The position numbers and the translations under genes are program-made. This document shows, one piece after another, positions 53,344 through 63,081 of a DNA stretch of 64,000 bases. The notes under the pieces were generated by a model. It was given only the letters and a program-made list of their open reading frames with translations, was not told where the DNA came from and made no database searches. The stretch is from Ohtaekwangia kribbensis (GTDB lineage Bacteria > Bacteroidota > Bacteroidia > Cytophagales > Cyclobacteriaceae). Where the stretch lies: positions 496,001 to 560,000 of the forward strand of contig NZ_JBHTKA010000003.1 in assembly GCF_042676245.1 (NCBI RefSeq). The letters are read 5' to 3'. Within the stretch, counting starts at the first letter, position 1, and the number at the start of each line of letters is the position of its first letter.

Positions 53344-54867
53344 ATGAAAAAGAATAAACTATCTATACTTTGCTTCTTTACTGTATTGCTCAGTGGTATG
53401 TTCTCTTGCCAGACTGACCTGCTCGATCTGGCTCCTGAAACAAGCTACCCTTCCGATGCAGTATTCGATACTCCTGTTCGTATTGACCAGCAGGTAAACG
53501 GACTATATGATTTCGTTAAGGACGGTAACTTTCTTGGATCACGCTATCTTATCTATAATGATATACGTGCCGAGGAATTCATCAACCGCTTAACAAACGG
53601 TGTTACGGGTTTACAAACCTATAACCACACGTTGGTGGAATCGACTAACGAGGTTAACAATTTATGGACCGCTGCATACCAGGCCATCAATCAGATAAAT
53701 GTATTTCTGAAGGGCATGGATGACAACGCTGCTACATTTGTTGCTCCTGTATTTCCTGCAACCTTTGCAGCAACAGCAGATGAATACCGTGCCGAAGCGC
53801 GATTCCTGCGAGCCGTTACGTACTATAGCTTGCTTCAGCTTTATGCACGCCCCTATGTAAATTCAAATGGTGCAGACCTTGGTCTTCCACTTCGTTTACA
53901 GGCGGAGACTAATTTTGAAAACAATAATCTGGCTCGCAGCACAGTGGCAGAAGTATATACGCAGATACTGGCCGATCTTGATTTTGCGGAACAAAAATTA
54001 CCACTTACAAGAACAGGCTCTATAGCACCTAACCGTGCACACAGAAATACAGCGATTGCCTTCAAGACAAGAGTATATCTGGCCATGCAAGATTGGGATA
54101 AAGTAGTTACAGAAGCGGATAAAATTGTTTCTGCAGCTGCTCCTTTCAAAGCTTCTACCGGTGTAGCGCACCAGCTTTCATCTACGTTTGCGGCTATATG
54201 GGCTACTCCGTATCAAAGCTCTGAGAGTATATTCTCATTGCCTTTCACTACACTGGATGCTCCGGGTACTCAGAACCAGTTAGGGTATTACTACTTACCT
54301 GCTTCTGCCGGAACTCCTTCAACCAACACCGGTAATGGCGAATACTATCTGAATCGTAAAGGTATACTGGGTGACACAGCTACATTAAGTGTTGCTGACG
54401 ATCGCAGAAAACAAACTACCAAAGTATATATCAAGAACTCTTCAGGTGTTATTACAGATAGTACATATTATCTGACTAAGTTCTCTTCAGCCTCACCGTA
54501 TACCGACAGCTCTCCGATCATGCGCTATTCGGAAGTGTTGTTGAATCTTGCTGAGGCTATCACCAGATCAACAGAATCAGTTGACACCCGCGCACTGGAG
54601 CTTGTTAACGCTGTAAGAACACGTTCGAAAGGTACAGCTTACGATGCTGCTGACTTTGCTGATTTTAATGAATTCGTTACTGCGATTCTGAAGGAAAGAA
54701 GAGCTGAGTTTCTCGGAGAAGGACTTCGTTCGATTGACTGTATGAGATTAAACATTCCTATTCCAGGTAAAGCTACCATCTCAGCCGTTAATCCAACGGA
54801 TCCTAACTATGTCTGGCCAATGCCTTCATCTGAGTTATTTGTAAACCAGTTGCTGGAAAGAAACTAA
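53344..54867 (+). CDS. SusD/RagB-family nutrient-binding lipoprotein
   Basis: 507 residues. Lipoprotein signal MKKNKLSILCFFTVLLSG ending in the lipobox MFSC (cysteine 22). Helical TPR-like SusD fold: AEARFLRAVTYYSLLQLYA, then RYSEVLLNLAEAITR and a late ILKERRAEFLGEGLR helix. The C-terminus (PDPNYVWPMPSSELFVN-like region) is typical. It sits on the outer face of the outer membrane over SusC. Followed by a strong terminator, so the operon has just two genes. Confidence 0.95.
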   Translation: MKKNKLSILCFFTVLLSGMFSCQTDLLDLAPETSYPSDAVFDTPVRIDQQVNGLYDFVKDGNFLGSRYLIYNDIRAEEFINRLTNGVTGLQTYNHTLVESTNEVNNLWTAAYQAINQINVFLKGMDDNAATFVAPVFPATFAATADEYRAEARFLRAVTYYSLLQLYARPYVNSNGADLGLPLRLQAETNFENNNLARSTVAEVYTQILADLDFAEQKLPLTRTGSIAPNRAHRNTAIAFKTRVYLAMQDWDKVVTEADKIVSAAAPFKASTGVAHQLSSTFAAIWATPYQSSESIFSLPFTTLDAPGTQNQLGYYYLPASAGTPSTNTGNGEYYLNRKGILGDTATLSVADDRRKQTTKVYIKNSSGVITDSTYYLTKFSSASPYTDSSPIMRYSEVLLNLAEAITRSTESVDTRALELVNAVRTRSKGTAYDAADFADFNEFVTAILKERRAEFLGEGLRSIDCMRLNIPIPGKATISAVNPTDPNYVWPMPSSELFVNQLLERN

Positions 54868-54883
54868 AACATAAGCATCCAAT

Positions 54884-54917
54884 AAAAAAGGTCGTCCAAA
54901 CAGACGACCTTTTTTTA
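54884..54917 (+). terminator. Terminator of the SusC/SusD operon
   Basis: GGTCGTC/GACGACC stem flanked by A6 and T7, 16 bp after the SusD stop; symmetrical, so it may also serve the convergent nfu gene. Confidence 0.85.
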
Positions 54918-54956
54918 TTTATACTATATATAACTGATAGCTGGAGGAGATATATA

Positions 54957-55535
54957 CTACCCCAACGCCTCCACAGCTTTTACTTCACCGGGCATCATGC
55001 GGGTGAAAAGATTTTCAATACCGGCTTTCAGCGTTACCATAGATGAAGGACAACCGCTACAAGAGCCTTGCAGTCTTACTTTCACGACACCATCGTTAAA
55101 GGAATGATAGGTAATAGCACCACCATCCTGCTCAACGGCAGGACGGATATATTCATCCAGAATGGTTTTAATTTTTTTAATCGTTTCGGTCTCTTCTTCA
55201 GCCGATGCGGATTGTTCTTCGTTTACTTCGATAATAAACTTACCGGCTTCGAGGTATTTTTTAATATACTCCTTCAGTGTGCTCTGAATTTCGAGCCACT
55301 CTACATCTTCTTTCTTGGTTACAGTAATAAAGTTGCTCGCGAAGAAAACACGGTCAACAAACGGGAACGAAAATAACTCCTTAGCCAGTGGTGAAATACC
55401 GGTGCTCTCGGCATCCGGAAAATCAAAGCTCATGGCTTCCGGCACAAGCATTTCATTCACCACAAACTTTAATGAATTGGGGTTTGGATTTGATTCCAGG
55501 TAAATATGGACATTTTTAGGAGCGGCCTGTAGCAT
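54957..55535 (-). CDS. NifU/Nfu-family iron-sulfur cluster scaffold protein
   Basis: 192 residues from ATG 55535 (MLQAAPKNVHIYLESNPNPN); the TTG at 55562 adds nine residues without support. Two domains: an N-terminal Nfu_N region (to about 95, PNSLKFVVNEMLVPE) and the C-terminal NifU scaffold (about 115-192) with the cluster-binding CxxC in LQGSCSGCPSSMVTLK. It assembles or carries a [4Fe-4S] cluster to apoproteins in the cytoplasm. Transcribed alone, converging on the SusD terminator. Confidence 0.92.
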   Translation of the reverse strand: MLQAAPKNVHIYLESNPNPNSLKFVVNEMLVPEAMSFDFPDAESTGISPLAKELFSFPFVDRVFFASNFITVTKKEDVEWLEIQSTLKEYIKKYLEAGKFIIEVNEEQSASAEEETETIKKIKTILDEYIRPAVEQDGGAITYHSFNDGVVKVRLQGSCSGCPSSMVTLKAGIENLFTRMMPGEVKAVEALG

Positions 55536-55605
55536 GGATTTCTGATTTATATATGCCAACAAAATTAAGTGATTTTAGTTCACCATGCACAGGGTTGACA
55601 AAAAC

Positions 55606-57009
55606 CTAAATAGCGCGGTCAGGATCCTCTTTTTCCAACGAATTTTCCCACCGGCTAACCACAGCTGTAGCAATGCTGTTACCGATTACGTTTGTAGCAC
55701 TGCGCCCCATATCAAGCAAAGGGTCGATACCGATCAGTAACGCGAGGCCGGCCTCCGGAATATTAAAAGTTGCCAATGTACCGGCAATAACAACGAGCGA
55801 TGCACGCGGCACTCCGGCAATTCCTTTACTCGTTACCATCAACACCAATAACATACTGAGTTGTGTACCCAGCGCCAGTGTGATGTTATACGACTGCGCT
55901 ATAAACAACGAAGCAAAAGTCATATACATCATGCTGCCATCCAGGTTAAATGAGTAGCCTAACGGAAGAACAAAACTTACGATTTTATCCTTGCATCCAA
56001 ATTTCTGCAACTCTTCCATCGTCTTCGGGAAAGCAGCTTCACTGCTGGAGGTACTGAACGCGAGCAACACTGGTTCCTTAACACGTTTAATCAAATTAAT
56101 TACGCGCTTGCCTATAACTAAAAAACCTGCAAGTCCCAGCAAGAACCACAACAACGCCAGGCCTATATAAAACTCGCCTATAAAAAGCGAATACGTTTTT
56201 AGTATACCTAAGCCCTGCTTGGCAACAACCGCTGTCATCGCGCCAAAAACAGCCACTGGGGCAAAGTTCATTACATAACCTGTTACCTTGAGTATAACAT
56301 GTGCAGCAGCATCAAAAGCTTTGATCACTATTTTACCTTGTTCGCCTATAGCAGCCGTTGCAACGCCAAAGAACACTGCAAAAATTACGATCTGCAGAAT
56401 TTCATTTTTAGCCATCGCATCAATGATGGAACTCGGGAACATGTGATATAAGAACTCCTTCAGCGAGAAGGCTACGCGTGCCACAACACTTTCGTTGTTC
56501 TCCGGAAGAGGCAAGTGCATGGCAATACCCGGCTTAAAAATATTTACGAGCACAAGACCGAGTAAAAGACTAAGCAATGAAGCACAGAGAAACCACAGCA
56601 ACGTCTTACCACCAATGCGCCCTACGGAATTAATATCACCAAGCTTGGCAACACCTACAATCAATGTACACAATACAAGTGGAGCTACGATCATCTTGAT
56701 GAGTCGCAGGAAAATATCAGCAAGCAGCGAGAAGGGCTCCATCTTTTTATCACGTGCAGCCAATACTTCACTACGTTCTTTAACAACTATCTTTTTGTTT
56801 TTTTCCAGAGCCTGATACGTAACACTGTCGGAAGTTTTCTTTATCTCACTGTTGAGCGTTTCGATTTCAAAATCGGCAACCTGTATTAATCCATTCTCTT
56901 TGCTAACATAGGTTTTGTTCAGAATGAACCCCAACGTAATACCAATAAAAAGGGCAATGATTATATATAGGGTGAGTCTGCTCTTCTTCTCAGGTTTAAT
57001 TTCAGCCAT
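55606..57009 (-). CDS. Dicarboxylate/amino acid:cation symporter (DAACS family)
   Basis: 467 residues with about eight transmembrane helices and the two re-entrant loops of the GltP/DctA fold. Marks: STSSSEAAFPKTMEEL (serine-rich HP1), GYSFNLDGSMMYMTFASLF (transport helix) and VPRASLVVIAGTL. It imports C4-dicarboxylates or glutamate/aspartate with Na+ or H+. Odd point: the loop between the first two helices (residues ~35-85) is long and charged (LEKNKKIVVKERSEVLAARD), beyond the usual length. Single gene. Confidence 0.93.
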   Translation of the reverse strand: MAEIKPEKKSRLTLYIIIALFIGITLGFILNKTYVSKENGLIQVADFEIETLNSEIKKTSDSVTYQALEKNKKIVVKERSEVLAARDKKMEPFSLLADIFLRLIKMIVAPLVLCTLIVGVAKLGDINSVGRIGGKTLLWFLCASLLSLLLGLVLVNIFKPGIAMHLPLPENNESVVARVAFSLKEFLYHMFPSSIIDAMAKNEILQIVIFAVFFGVATAAIGEQGKIVIKAFDAAAHVILKVTGYVMNFAPVAVFGAMTAVVAKQGLGILKTYSLFIGEFYIGLALLWFLLGLAGFLVIGKRVINLIKRVKEPVLLAFSTSSSEAAFPKTMEELQKFGCKDKIVSFVLPLGYSFNLDGSMMYMTFASLFIAQSYNITLALGTQLSMLLVLMVTSKGIAGVPRASLVVIAGTLATFNIPEAGLALLIGIDPLLDMGRSATNVIGNSIATAVVSRWENSLEKEDPDRAI

Positions 57010-57224
57010 AGATTAAGTTCTTAACGAATTGGGTAAAAGACCTTGGCCATAGAGGCTAACAGTCATACGCTGGCGCAATATACTTGAAAAAGATTTTGCT
57101 CCGAATGTTCGTGAGTCTTACACAGCGTTTCTTCTCATATATGTGCTACTCTGCCCGCAAAGACCTTATGCGTGATGCAAAGAATAACAAGACAGAACGT
57201 TGTGACAAATGACTTTATTGGATC

Positions 57225-58298
57225 TTAAAGTCTGGATGTTTTGGCGCGTAACAGAAAATCTGCAAGCACGAGGGCTGCCATCGCCTCTACAATCGGCACA
57301 GCACGCGGAACAACACAAGGATCGTGTCTGCCTTTTCCACTCACCGTAGTTTCGTTACCATGCTTGTCAACGCTGGGCTGATCTTGCATAATGGTAGCAA
57401 CCGGTTTGAAGGCTACGTTAAAGTAAATATCCTCGCCATTGGAAATGCCGCCTTGTATACCTCCGGAGAAATTTGTTCGGGTTTTTATTTTTCCGCCTTC
57501 GTTATAGAATTCATCATTGTGCTGTGAACCACGAAGTCGTGTTCCTTCAAAACCACTTCCGTATTCAAAACCTTTTACAGCGTTGATGCTCAACATAGCC
57601 TTGCCGATTTCGGCATGGAGTTTATCAAATACAGGCTCTCCTAATCCTACCGGAGTATTTTTAATTACGCAGGTAACAATGCCCCCGATTGTATCGCGAT
57701 CCAGACGTACCTGGTCAATGAGAGCAATCATCTTTTCAGCAGTAACGGCATCCGGACAACGAACAATGTTCTCTTCGGTTTTGCTAAGATCGAGCTCGGT
57801 ATAGTGCGGAGTTTTTATATCGCCAACTTCAGATACATAGGCATTGATATCTATACCATGTTGCTTCAGCAACAATTTCGCTATAGCACCTGCGGCAACA
57901 CGTGCTGCCGTTTCGCGCGCTGAGCTTCTTCCACCTCCACGATAGTCGCGTATACCGTATTTACTCTCGTAGGTATAGTCTGCGTGCGAGGGCCGAAACG
58001 TTTCCGCTATATGACTATAGTCTTTGCTGCGCTGATCCTGGTTCTCGATAACAATGGCAATGGGTGTGCCGGTCGATTTACCTTCGAACACACCACTGAG
58101 TATTTTAAACGTATCGTCTTCTTTACGCTGTGTCGTTATTTTGGACTGACCTGGTTTTCTGCGGTCGAGTTCGGATTGAATATAACTTTCATCGATTTGT
58201 AAACCGGCCGGACATCCATCGATAATAACACCGATAGCGGGGCCGTGTGACTCTCCGAAAGTTGAAATCTTAAATAGGGTTCCGTACGAATTGCTCAT
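57225..58298 (-). CDS. aroC: Chorismate synthase
   Basis: 357 residues, full length. Makes chorismate from EPSP, the last step of the shikimate pathway, with reduced FMN. Marks: STFGESHGPAIGVIIDG at the N-terminus, FRPSHADYTYESKYGIRDYR and GGGRSSARETAARVAAGAIA, and the C-terminal KGRHDPCVVPRAVPIVEAMA. Transcribed alone, 60 bp downstream of batD on the same strand, so partial cotranscription is possible. Confidence 0.97.
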   Translation of the reverse strand: MSNSYGTLFKISTFGESHGPAIGVIIDGCPAGLQIDESYIQSELDRRKPGQSKITTQRKEDDTFKILSGVFEGKSTGTPIAIVIENQDQRSKDYSHIAETFRPSHADYTYESKYGIRDYRGGGRSSARETAARVAAGAIAKLLLKQHGIDINAYVSEVGDIKTPHYTELDLSKTEENIVRCPDAVTAEKMIALIDQVRLDRDTIGGIVTCVIKNTPVGLGEPVFDKLHAEIGKAMLSINAVKGFEYGSGFEGTRLRGSQHNDEFYNEGGKIKTRTNFSGGIQGGISNGEDIYFNVAFKPVATIMQDQPSVDKHGNETTVSGKGRHDPCVVPRAVPIVEAMAALVLADFLLRAKTSRL

Positions 58299-58358
58299 GC
58301 GGGGTCGAAGATAGAAGAAGATGTGAAATTAATTTACAGGCAGGTTCCTTTTTGTCGG

Positions 58359-59807
58359 CTATTGCTTCTTAAAAATCAGGAAGACAGCGGCACCCACCAT
58401 TAACACGATGAACCCGTTAAACACCCATTGCTGCCAGTGCGTATTGGCTACAGGGCGCAGCTTGTTATCGGCATTGTCGAGCTTATCGTAAAAACTGCCG
58501 AGGTCATTGGATTGAATCGCTTCATTCTTTTTACTCTCACCCGTTACATATACGGTAAGCTTCGATTTTAACGTATCGTATTTTGACTTGGCAGGATTGA
58601 AGAATACCCACTGAAAGTAATCGCCTAATTTATACTGCCCGGGCTCCTTCGGTATCATAAAGTAGTTGAATGATTTTGTACCCGTTACGCGGTTATTCTG
58701 CCGGTTAATATTCTGCTGCACGTTGGGTTCGTAGAACTCAAAATTTCCATCGCGCTTTACAATCGGTTTTTCTACGGCTGATATATTTCCTTCGCCATAT
58801 ATATTGAACTCATACGATGCGCTATTGCCGGTTTCAATATCCACATTTCGCATGCGCTCGTTCAGATGATAATCACCAACAGCAACAACATCTTTTAACG
58901 GATGAGGCGGCAGCGGCTTTACACTTACCCGCTTGGGCTTGCTGCGAAAAGTTTTGAAATCTTCTTTACGATTCTGTCCGAAGAACGAAGGATTTTTCGC
59001 GACTTTATATTTGATCATCTGCATATCGAAAGCGGGAAATACTACCGGCTCTGTGTTGAGCGGATATAGCGTAGCCTGGTATATTTTATACTGCGTATAA
59101 TCTTTACCGCCAATTGTTACACTCTCTCCTTCTATATTTTCGATGTTAAAATTTTCTTCCCAGCAATTTGAAGGTTTTACTTTCTTGAGTATCTCCGTAA
59201 TCTGTTTACCGAGTTCATAGAATTGTAATGGAGCGCGGTTATCGGCAGCTACAAAGAAAGATATAGTTGCGTTGAATCCTTCTCCTACATATACTTCATC
59301 TTTACTGGTGGTTAGGGCGAGAAAGGCATCTTCCTTTATATCGACAAATTCAGTTTCATTACGTCCGAAAAAATCATCGGGGCGATCGAAGAAATCACGA
59401 AGCGGATCGCGTTGCTGCTGTACTGCGGGACCTACCTTTACTTTTTTTCCGGGTACATTAATCGGCTTATCATTTACTTTCAATGTGAACGAAGGCACCG
59501 TAATAACACCCTGTCGCGTGGGCAGGTATGTCATGATAACACTTTGTGACGAAGAGATCTGCCCGTTGATAATATTGGTACTCGACTGGGTAGATGTTCC
59601 GCGTTTTCTGAATCCGTTTATATCCGGAAAATTATCATAGTTCTTCAACCGATCATTCTGTATGGTGATCGTTATAGTCCATGCCTGGTTCTCTCCTATT
59701 TCATCGGGACCGAGTGTGATCTGTGCAGACTGAGCATAGCTTGTTGCCGTGAAAAGAATACCTGTTAAAAGGGCTATTACTGACTTTATCGAGAAAACTA
59801 TACGCAT
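58359..59807 (-). CDS. batD: BatD-family protein
   Basis: 482 residues. Signal peptide (VIALLTGILFTATSYA), two or three Ig-like beta-sandwich domains (about 27-430), including the family-typical start ITLGPDEIGENQAWTITI and the FEFYEPNVQ region, and one C-terminal transmembrane helix (about 457-477, WVFNGFIVLMVGAAVFLIF). BatD belongs to the Bat (aerotolerance) group, usually with BatA/B/C/E and a MoxR ATPase. Here no other bat gene is adjacent, so it stands alone in this window. Confidence 0.88.
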   Translation of the reverse strand: MRIVFSIKSVIALLTGILFTATSYAQSAQITLGPDEIGENQAWTITITIQNDRLKNYDNFPDINGFRKRGTSTQSSTNIINGQISSSQSVIMTYLPTRQGVITVPSFTLKVNDKPINVPGKKVKVGPAVQQQRDPLRDFFDRPDDFFGRNETEFVDIKEDAFLALTTSKDEVYVGEGFNATISFFVAADNRAPLQFYELGKQITEILKKVKPSNCWEENFNIENIEGESVTIGGKDYTQYKIYQATLYPLNTEPVVFPAFDMQMIKYKVAKNPSFFGQNRKEDFKTFRSKPKRVSVKPLPPHPLKDVVAVGDYHLNERMRNVDIETGNSASYEFNIYGEGNISAVEKPIVKRDGNFEFYEPNVQQNINRQNNRVTGTKSFNYFMIPKEPGQYKLGDYFQWVFFNPAKSKYDTLKSKLTVYVTGESKKNEAIQSNDLGSFYDKLDNADNKLRPVANTHWQQWVFNGFIVLMVGAAVFLIFKKQ

Positions 59808-60039
59808 ACAAAAACATTATCCTGATTAATCGTTACAAACATACTGAATAGCCCAATGGCATCTAAATAGGGTCCGTTAATCGGCAAAAAGTGTATTTTT
59901 TTAGCTGTGACGGCTTTAATTTACCGCGCTTTTGGGTAGCTTTAGTAAAAGAACACGGTTGTTCTTTTGGATTTTGAAATTAATTTTCTACCTTAACACT
60001 TGTTAGGAAAACCTATTTTTTTAACTATCAAATTTTGCC

Positions 60040-60225
60040 ATGCTGCATTACGCAAAAACTGTTCTGACAAAAGTAAGTTTCGATGCTCTTCTGTTCGAGA
60101 AAGAGCTGCGAAAAGCTATCAAACTATTGATAGCAGATGAAGTAAATGAACTCAAGCGTTGGTGCTATACCAGGTTTGGGACAGAACACGAAGCAATTCT
60201 GAATCGTTGCTTTGTGGTTGCTTAA
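60040..60225 (+). CDS. Small hypothetical protein, 61 aa
   Basis: A helical, soluble protein (FDALLFEKELRKAIKLLIAD, then EVNELKRWCYTRFG). No recognised domain. A clear terminator 30 bp after its stop supports a real gene; the ATG is preceded by an AT-rich region without Shine-Dalgarno sequence. Similar small proteins are common in Cytophagales, in my recollection, without known function. Confidence 0.6.
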   Translation: MLHYAKTVLTKVSFDALLFEKELRKAIKLLIADEVNELKRWCYTRFGTEHEAILNRCFVVA

Positions 60226-60254
60226 ATTGAAAACTCATTAACCAAAAACCTCTG

Positions 60255-60281
60255 ACCCCCGATAATAAAAATGTCGGGGGT
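60255..60281 (+). terminator. Terminator after the 61-aa gene
   Basis: ACCCCCGA/TCGGGGGT stem, 11-nt loop, then TATTTTTT. Confidence 0.8.
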
Positions 60282-60381
60282 TATTTTTTGGAAATTTTCC
60301 CGCAGAGCACGCGGATACGCGCAGAAAAAATACATCTGTCTTATAGTAAAAGTTGGGCTACAACGAGTGGGCTATACTAAA

Positions 60382-61308
60382 TTATTCCCCTGTGATAAAG
60401 CGGATATTTCTTTTCAGTCCTTCGAGCTTGGTGCGCTTTACAGCTGAATGACGGAAGAGCTTTTGAAAAACTTCATCCGTTATTTCTTTCCAATCCTGAG
60501 TCGACATTTTTTCAAGATCGGTGTGTGCTTCAAATCGTGATTCACGATGTGGTTTTGAAAAGCTGTTCCACGGACAAACATCCTGGCATATATCACAACC
60601 GAAAACCCAGTTCTCAAATTTACCCTTCACATCAGCGGGTATTTCTTCTTTCAATTCAATCGTGAAGTACGATATACATCTGCTCCCATCTACCACGTAA
60701 GGCTGTGCTATAGCATCGGTAGGACATGCATCCATGCAGGCTGTACACGTGCCGCAGTAATCTTTTACAGGGTCGTCATACTCCAGCTTCAGGTCAATGA
60801 TGAGCTCTGCCAGAAAGAAAAAACTGCCCATCTGTTTATTGAGCAGCAAACTATTTTTACCGATCCAACCCAAACCACTGCGTTTAGCCCATGCTCTTTC
60901 CATAACCGGGGCGGAGTCTACAAAGGCACGCCCGTTTATTTCTCCGGCTTCGGCCTGAAGTCGCTCGAGAAAAATTTTGAGTTTATCTTTTACTACAAAG
61001 TGATAATCTTCACCATACGCATACTTGGCAACTTTGAGATTTCCCTCAACAGCAAGATCTTTTTCAGGAAAGTAATTATAAATAAGACTCACTACCGATT
61101 TAGCACCCTGCACGAGCAACGTAGGGTCAAGCCTCTTGTCAAAATGATTTTCGAGGTAACTCATCTTTCCCTGGTAGCCACGCTTTAGCCATGCTTCCAG
61201 TTGAGGCGCTTCCTCTTTCAGAAATTCTGCTTTGGAAATTCCACAAAAGCTGAAGCCCAGCTCGGCCGCTACCTGCTTAATAAGATGAGTATATTTTGCC
61301 GGTTGCAT
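60382..61308 (-). CDS. queG: Epoxyqueuosine reductase
   Basis: 308 residues. Reduces epoxyqueuosine to queuosine in tRNA, the last step of queuosine synthesis, with cobalamin and two [4Fe-4S] clusters. Marks: KRSGLGWIGKNSLLLNKQMG, the first cluster motif CGTCTACMDACPTDAI (about 185) and the second GCDICQDVCPWN (about 240). It is the last gene of the DUF4254-GT9-HAD-queG run, 38 bp after the HAD gene. Confidence 0.95.
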   Translation of the reverse strand: MQPAKYTHLIKQVAAELGFSFCGISKAEFLKEEAPQLEAWLKRGYQGKMSYLENHFDKRLDPTLLVQGAKSVVSLIYNYFPEKDLAVEGNLKVAKYAYGEDYHFVVKDKLKIFLERLQAEAGEINGRAFVDSAPVMERAWAKRSGLGWIGKNSLLLNKQMGSFFFLAELIIDLKLEYDDPVKDYCGTCTACMDACPTDAIAQPYVVDGSRCISYFTIELKEEIPADVKGKFENWVFGCDICQDVCPWNSFSKPHRESRFEAHTDLEKMSTQDWKEITDEVFQKLFRHSAVKRTKLEGLKRNIRFITGE

Positions 61309-61346
61309 ATAGCAAAGGTAACGTAAAGCCTGTGGTTAAAATTCAG

Positions 61347-61970
61347 CTATAGTTTTTCAGGTAATAACTGCAACCGCTGTAGTTCCTGCTTTACCTGTGC
61401 AGGTGTTTGAAAATGAATCGTAGTCAGTCCCACCGCTTTTGCACCTTCTATATTTTTAATGTTATCGTCAATAAAAAGTGCTGAAGCGGGGTCAATACTA
61501 TAACGGTCAAACAAAATGTTATAGAATTCCGGGAAAGGCTTTCGTGTTTTCTCTACGCCTGATACAACAATGCCTTCAAACCAGTGAAGAAATTCAAAAT
61601 TATCAAGTGCCCACGGGAAAGTTTGCGCCGACCAATTGGTAAGTGCGTATAGCCTGTGCGATGCGCTACGCTTGAAGTACTGAAGTATCTCCACCGTTTC
61701 ATGCAGCGGCCCCGGTATAGTTTCCTGCCAGCGTTCGTACCACGCGCGGATCGGCAATTCCCACTCCGGATGTTTGGCAATCAACTCCAGCGTTGCCTCT
61801 TCAAACGAACGGCCGGCATCCTGCGCATCGTTCCATTCACTGGTACATATATTCTCCAGGAACCACGTTACTTCCTCTTCGGTTTTAAAAATTTTCCGAT
61901 AGAGGTAGCGTGGGTTCCAGTCAATCAATACGCCACCCAGGTCAAAAATGATCGTGTTAATAGTTTTCAT
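61347..61970 (-). CDS. HAD-superfamily hydrolase (YihX-like)
   Basis: 207 residues, standard length for HAD subfamily IA. Motif I is IFDLGGVLIDW, with the nucleophile in D-L-G; motif II threonine is in YALTNWS; motif III lysine is in EKTRKPFPEFY; motif IV is FIDDNIKN. Probably a phosphatase acting on a sugar phosphate or nucleotide-like substrate; the substrate is unknown. It sits 47 bp after the GT9 gene. Confidence 0.9.
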   Translation of the reverse strand: MKTINTIIFDLGGVLIDWNPRYLYRKIFKTEEEVTWFLENICTSEWNDAQDAGRSFEEATLELIAKHPEWELPIRAWYERWQETIPGPLHETVEILQYFKRSASHRLYALTNWSAQTFPWALDNFEFLHWFEGIVVSGVEKTRKPFPEFYNILFDRYSIDPASALFIDDNIKNIEGAKAVGLTTIHFQTPAQVKQELQRLQLLPEKL

Positions 61971-62017
61971 GAAATATAGGGCTGTCTTTTTTTAGCTGAA
62001 ACTACAGCAGATATATA

Positions 62018-63073
62018 CTATTGAAATCGCTGCATTACTCTGTCTGAAACCATTTCCGGAGTGATACGATTCAGGCAGGCAAAATCTCCCCGAAAACATT
62101 TTTCTCTTCCGTATACTGAGCAAGGTCTGCAACTGAGTTCTTCACGACTTATCTGAATGATATTGGTATCGTATGAATAATTATAGGGACCAAAGCCTAC
62201 ATCCGGATGTGTGCCTCCCCAAATAGAAAGCAACGGTATACCCGATAAAGCAGCGAGGTGCATGTTAGACGAGTCCACACACAACATCAGGTCCAAGTGT
62301 TGCATAAGGGCAATCTCCTGGCGCAGTTTTAGTTTACCGGCAATCACTTCACAATGCTCCGGAAATTTTTCTTTCAATGATTCAAAGTATTTTATCTCCT
62401 TCTCGCCTCCGCCAAACAGAAAGAATTTTGCAGGCGTTTTTTGCAAGATAGACTCGATCAGTGCAGGGTAATTTTCAAGGGGCCATATTTTGGACTTATG
62501 CATAGCGAATGGAGCAATACCAATCCACTTGGTTAAGTCCATTGACTTTTTATAGCCAAACCACCCGGATGCATTTTGTATAGGCTCACCCAGCGACAGG
62601 TAGGGGGGGGGTTGTATTTTGAACGGAAAGCCTGCTTTTTCAAGAGCAAGCCTATAGCGCTCTACTGTATGCGGCAGTGGCGTTGCTATTTTATTTTCCT
62701 TGCGACTAAATGCTTTTTTCTCGGTTCTGCCTTTTTCAAACACAACTACTTTAGAACCGAAAAGTTTAAACAGTGCCCGCAAAATTTTAGTGCGGATGTG
62801 ATCGTGCATATCCATCACCACATCATACGGGCCCTTGCGCATCAGCTTGCGAAACAGATCGCGCATGCCTAATATACCGGTGTACGTATAGTCTACATCC
62901 GCAGGAAAAACCGAAACACGTTCCATGTCAAAAAACATCGGACCGAATTTTGGTCTTGTTACTATGGTAACTTCTACATCCGGATAAGCAGCCGTAAGCG
63001 ATCGCACCACCGGCACGAGCAAGGCTACATCGCCCATAGCAGAAAACCGAAGTATGAGTATCTTCTTCTTCAA
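62018..63073 (-). CDS. Glycosyltransferase family 9 (heptosyltransferase-like)
   Basis: 351 residues. The GT9 N-terminus ILILRFSAMGDVALLVPVVR is plain; the C-terminal donor domain holds KWIGIAPFAMHKSKIWPLE, FFLFGGGEKE, LMLCVDSSNMHLAALSGIP and LLSIWGGTHPDVGFGP. It transfers a heptose or similar sugar in lipopolysaccharide core synthesis on the inner membrane. A run of nine C on the coding strand encodes P155-P157. The DUF4254 gene ends 8 bp before it. Confidence 0.93.
   Translation of the reverse strand: MKKKILILRFSAMGDVALLVPVVRSLTAAYPDVEVTIVTRPKFGPMFFDMERVSVFPADVDYTYTGILGMRDLFRKLMRKGPYDVVMDMHDHIRTKILRALFKLFGSKVVVFEKGRTEKKAFSRKENKIATPLPHTVERYRLALEKAGFPFKIQPPPYLSLGEPIQNASGWFGYKKSMDLTKWIGIAPFAMHKSKIWPLENYPALIESILQKTPAKFFLFGGGEKEIKYFESLKEKFPEHCEVIAGKLKLRQEIALMQHLDLMLCVDSSNMHLAALSGIPLLSIWGGTHPDVGFGPYNYSYDTNIIQISREELSCRPCSVYGREKCFRGDFACLNRITPEMVSDRVMQRFQ
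62603..62611. repeat. G9/C9 homopolymer inside the GT9 gene
   Basis: Nine G on the plus strand, read as three proline codons in the glycosyltransferase. Tracts of this length can slip during replication and switch a gene off and on. Confidence 0.8.
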
Positions 63074-63081
63074 ACCTTCCT

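Noticed and set aside
50185..54867. A full polysaccharide utilisation locus
   Set aside because: No glycoside hydrolase, SusE-like protein, sugar sensor or sigma/anti-sigma pair lies next to the SusC/SusD genes.
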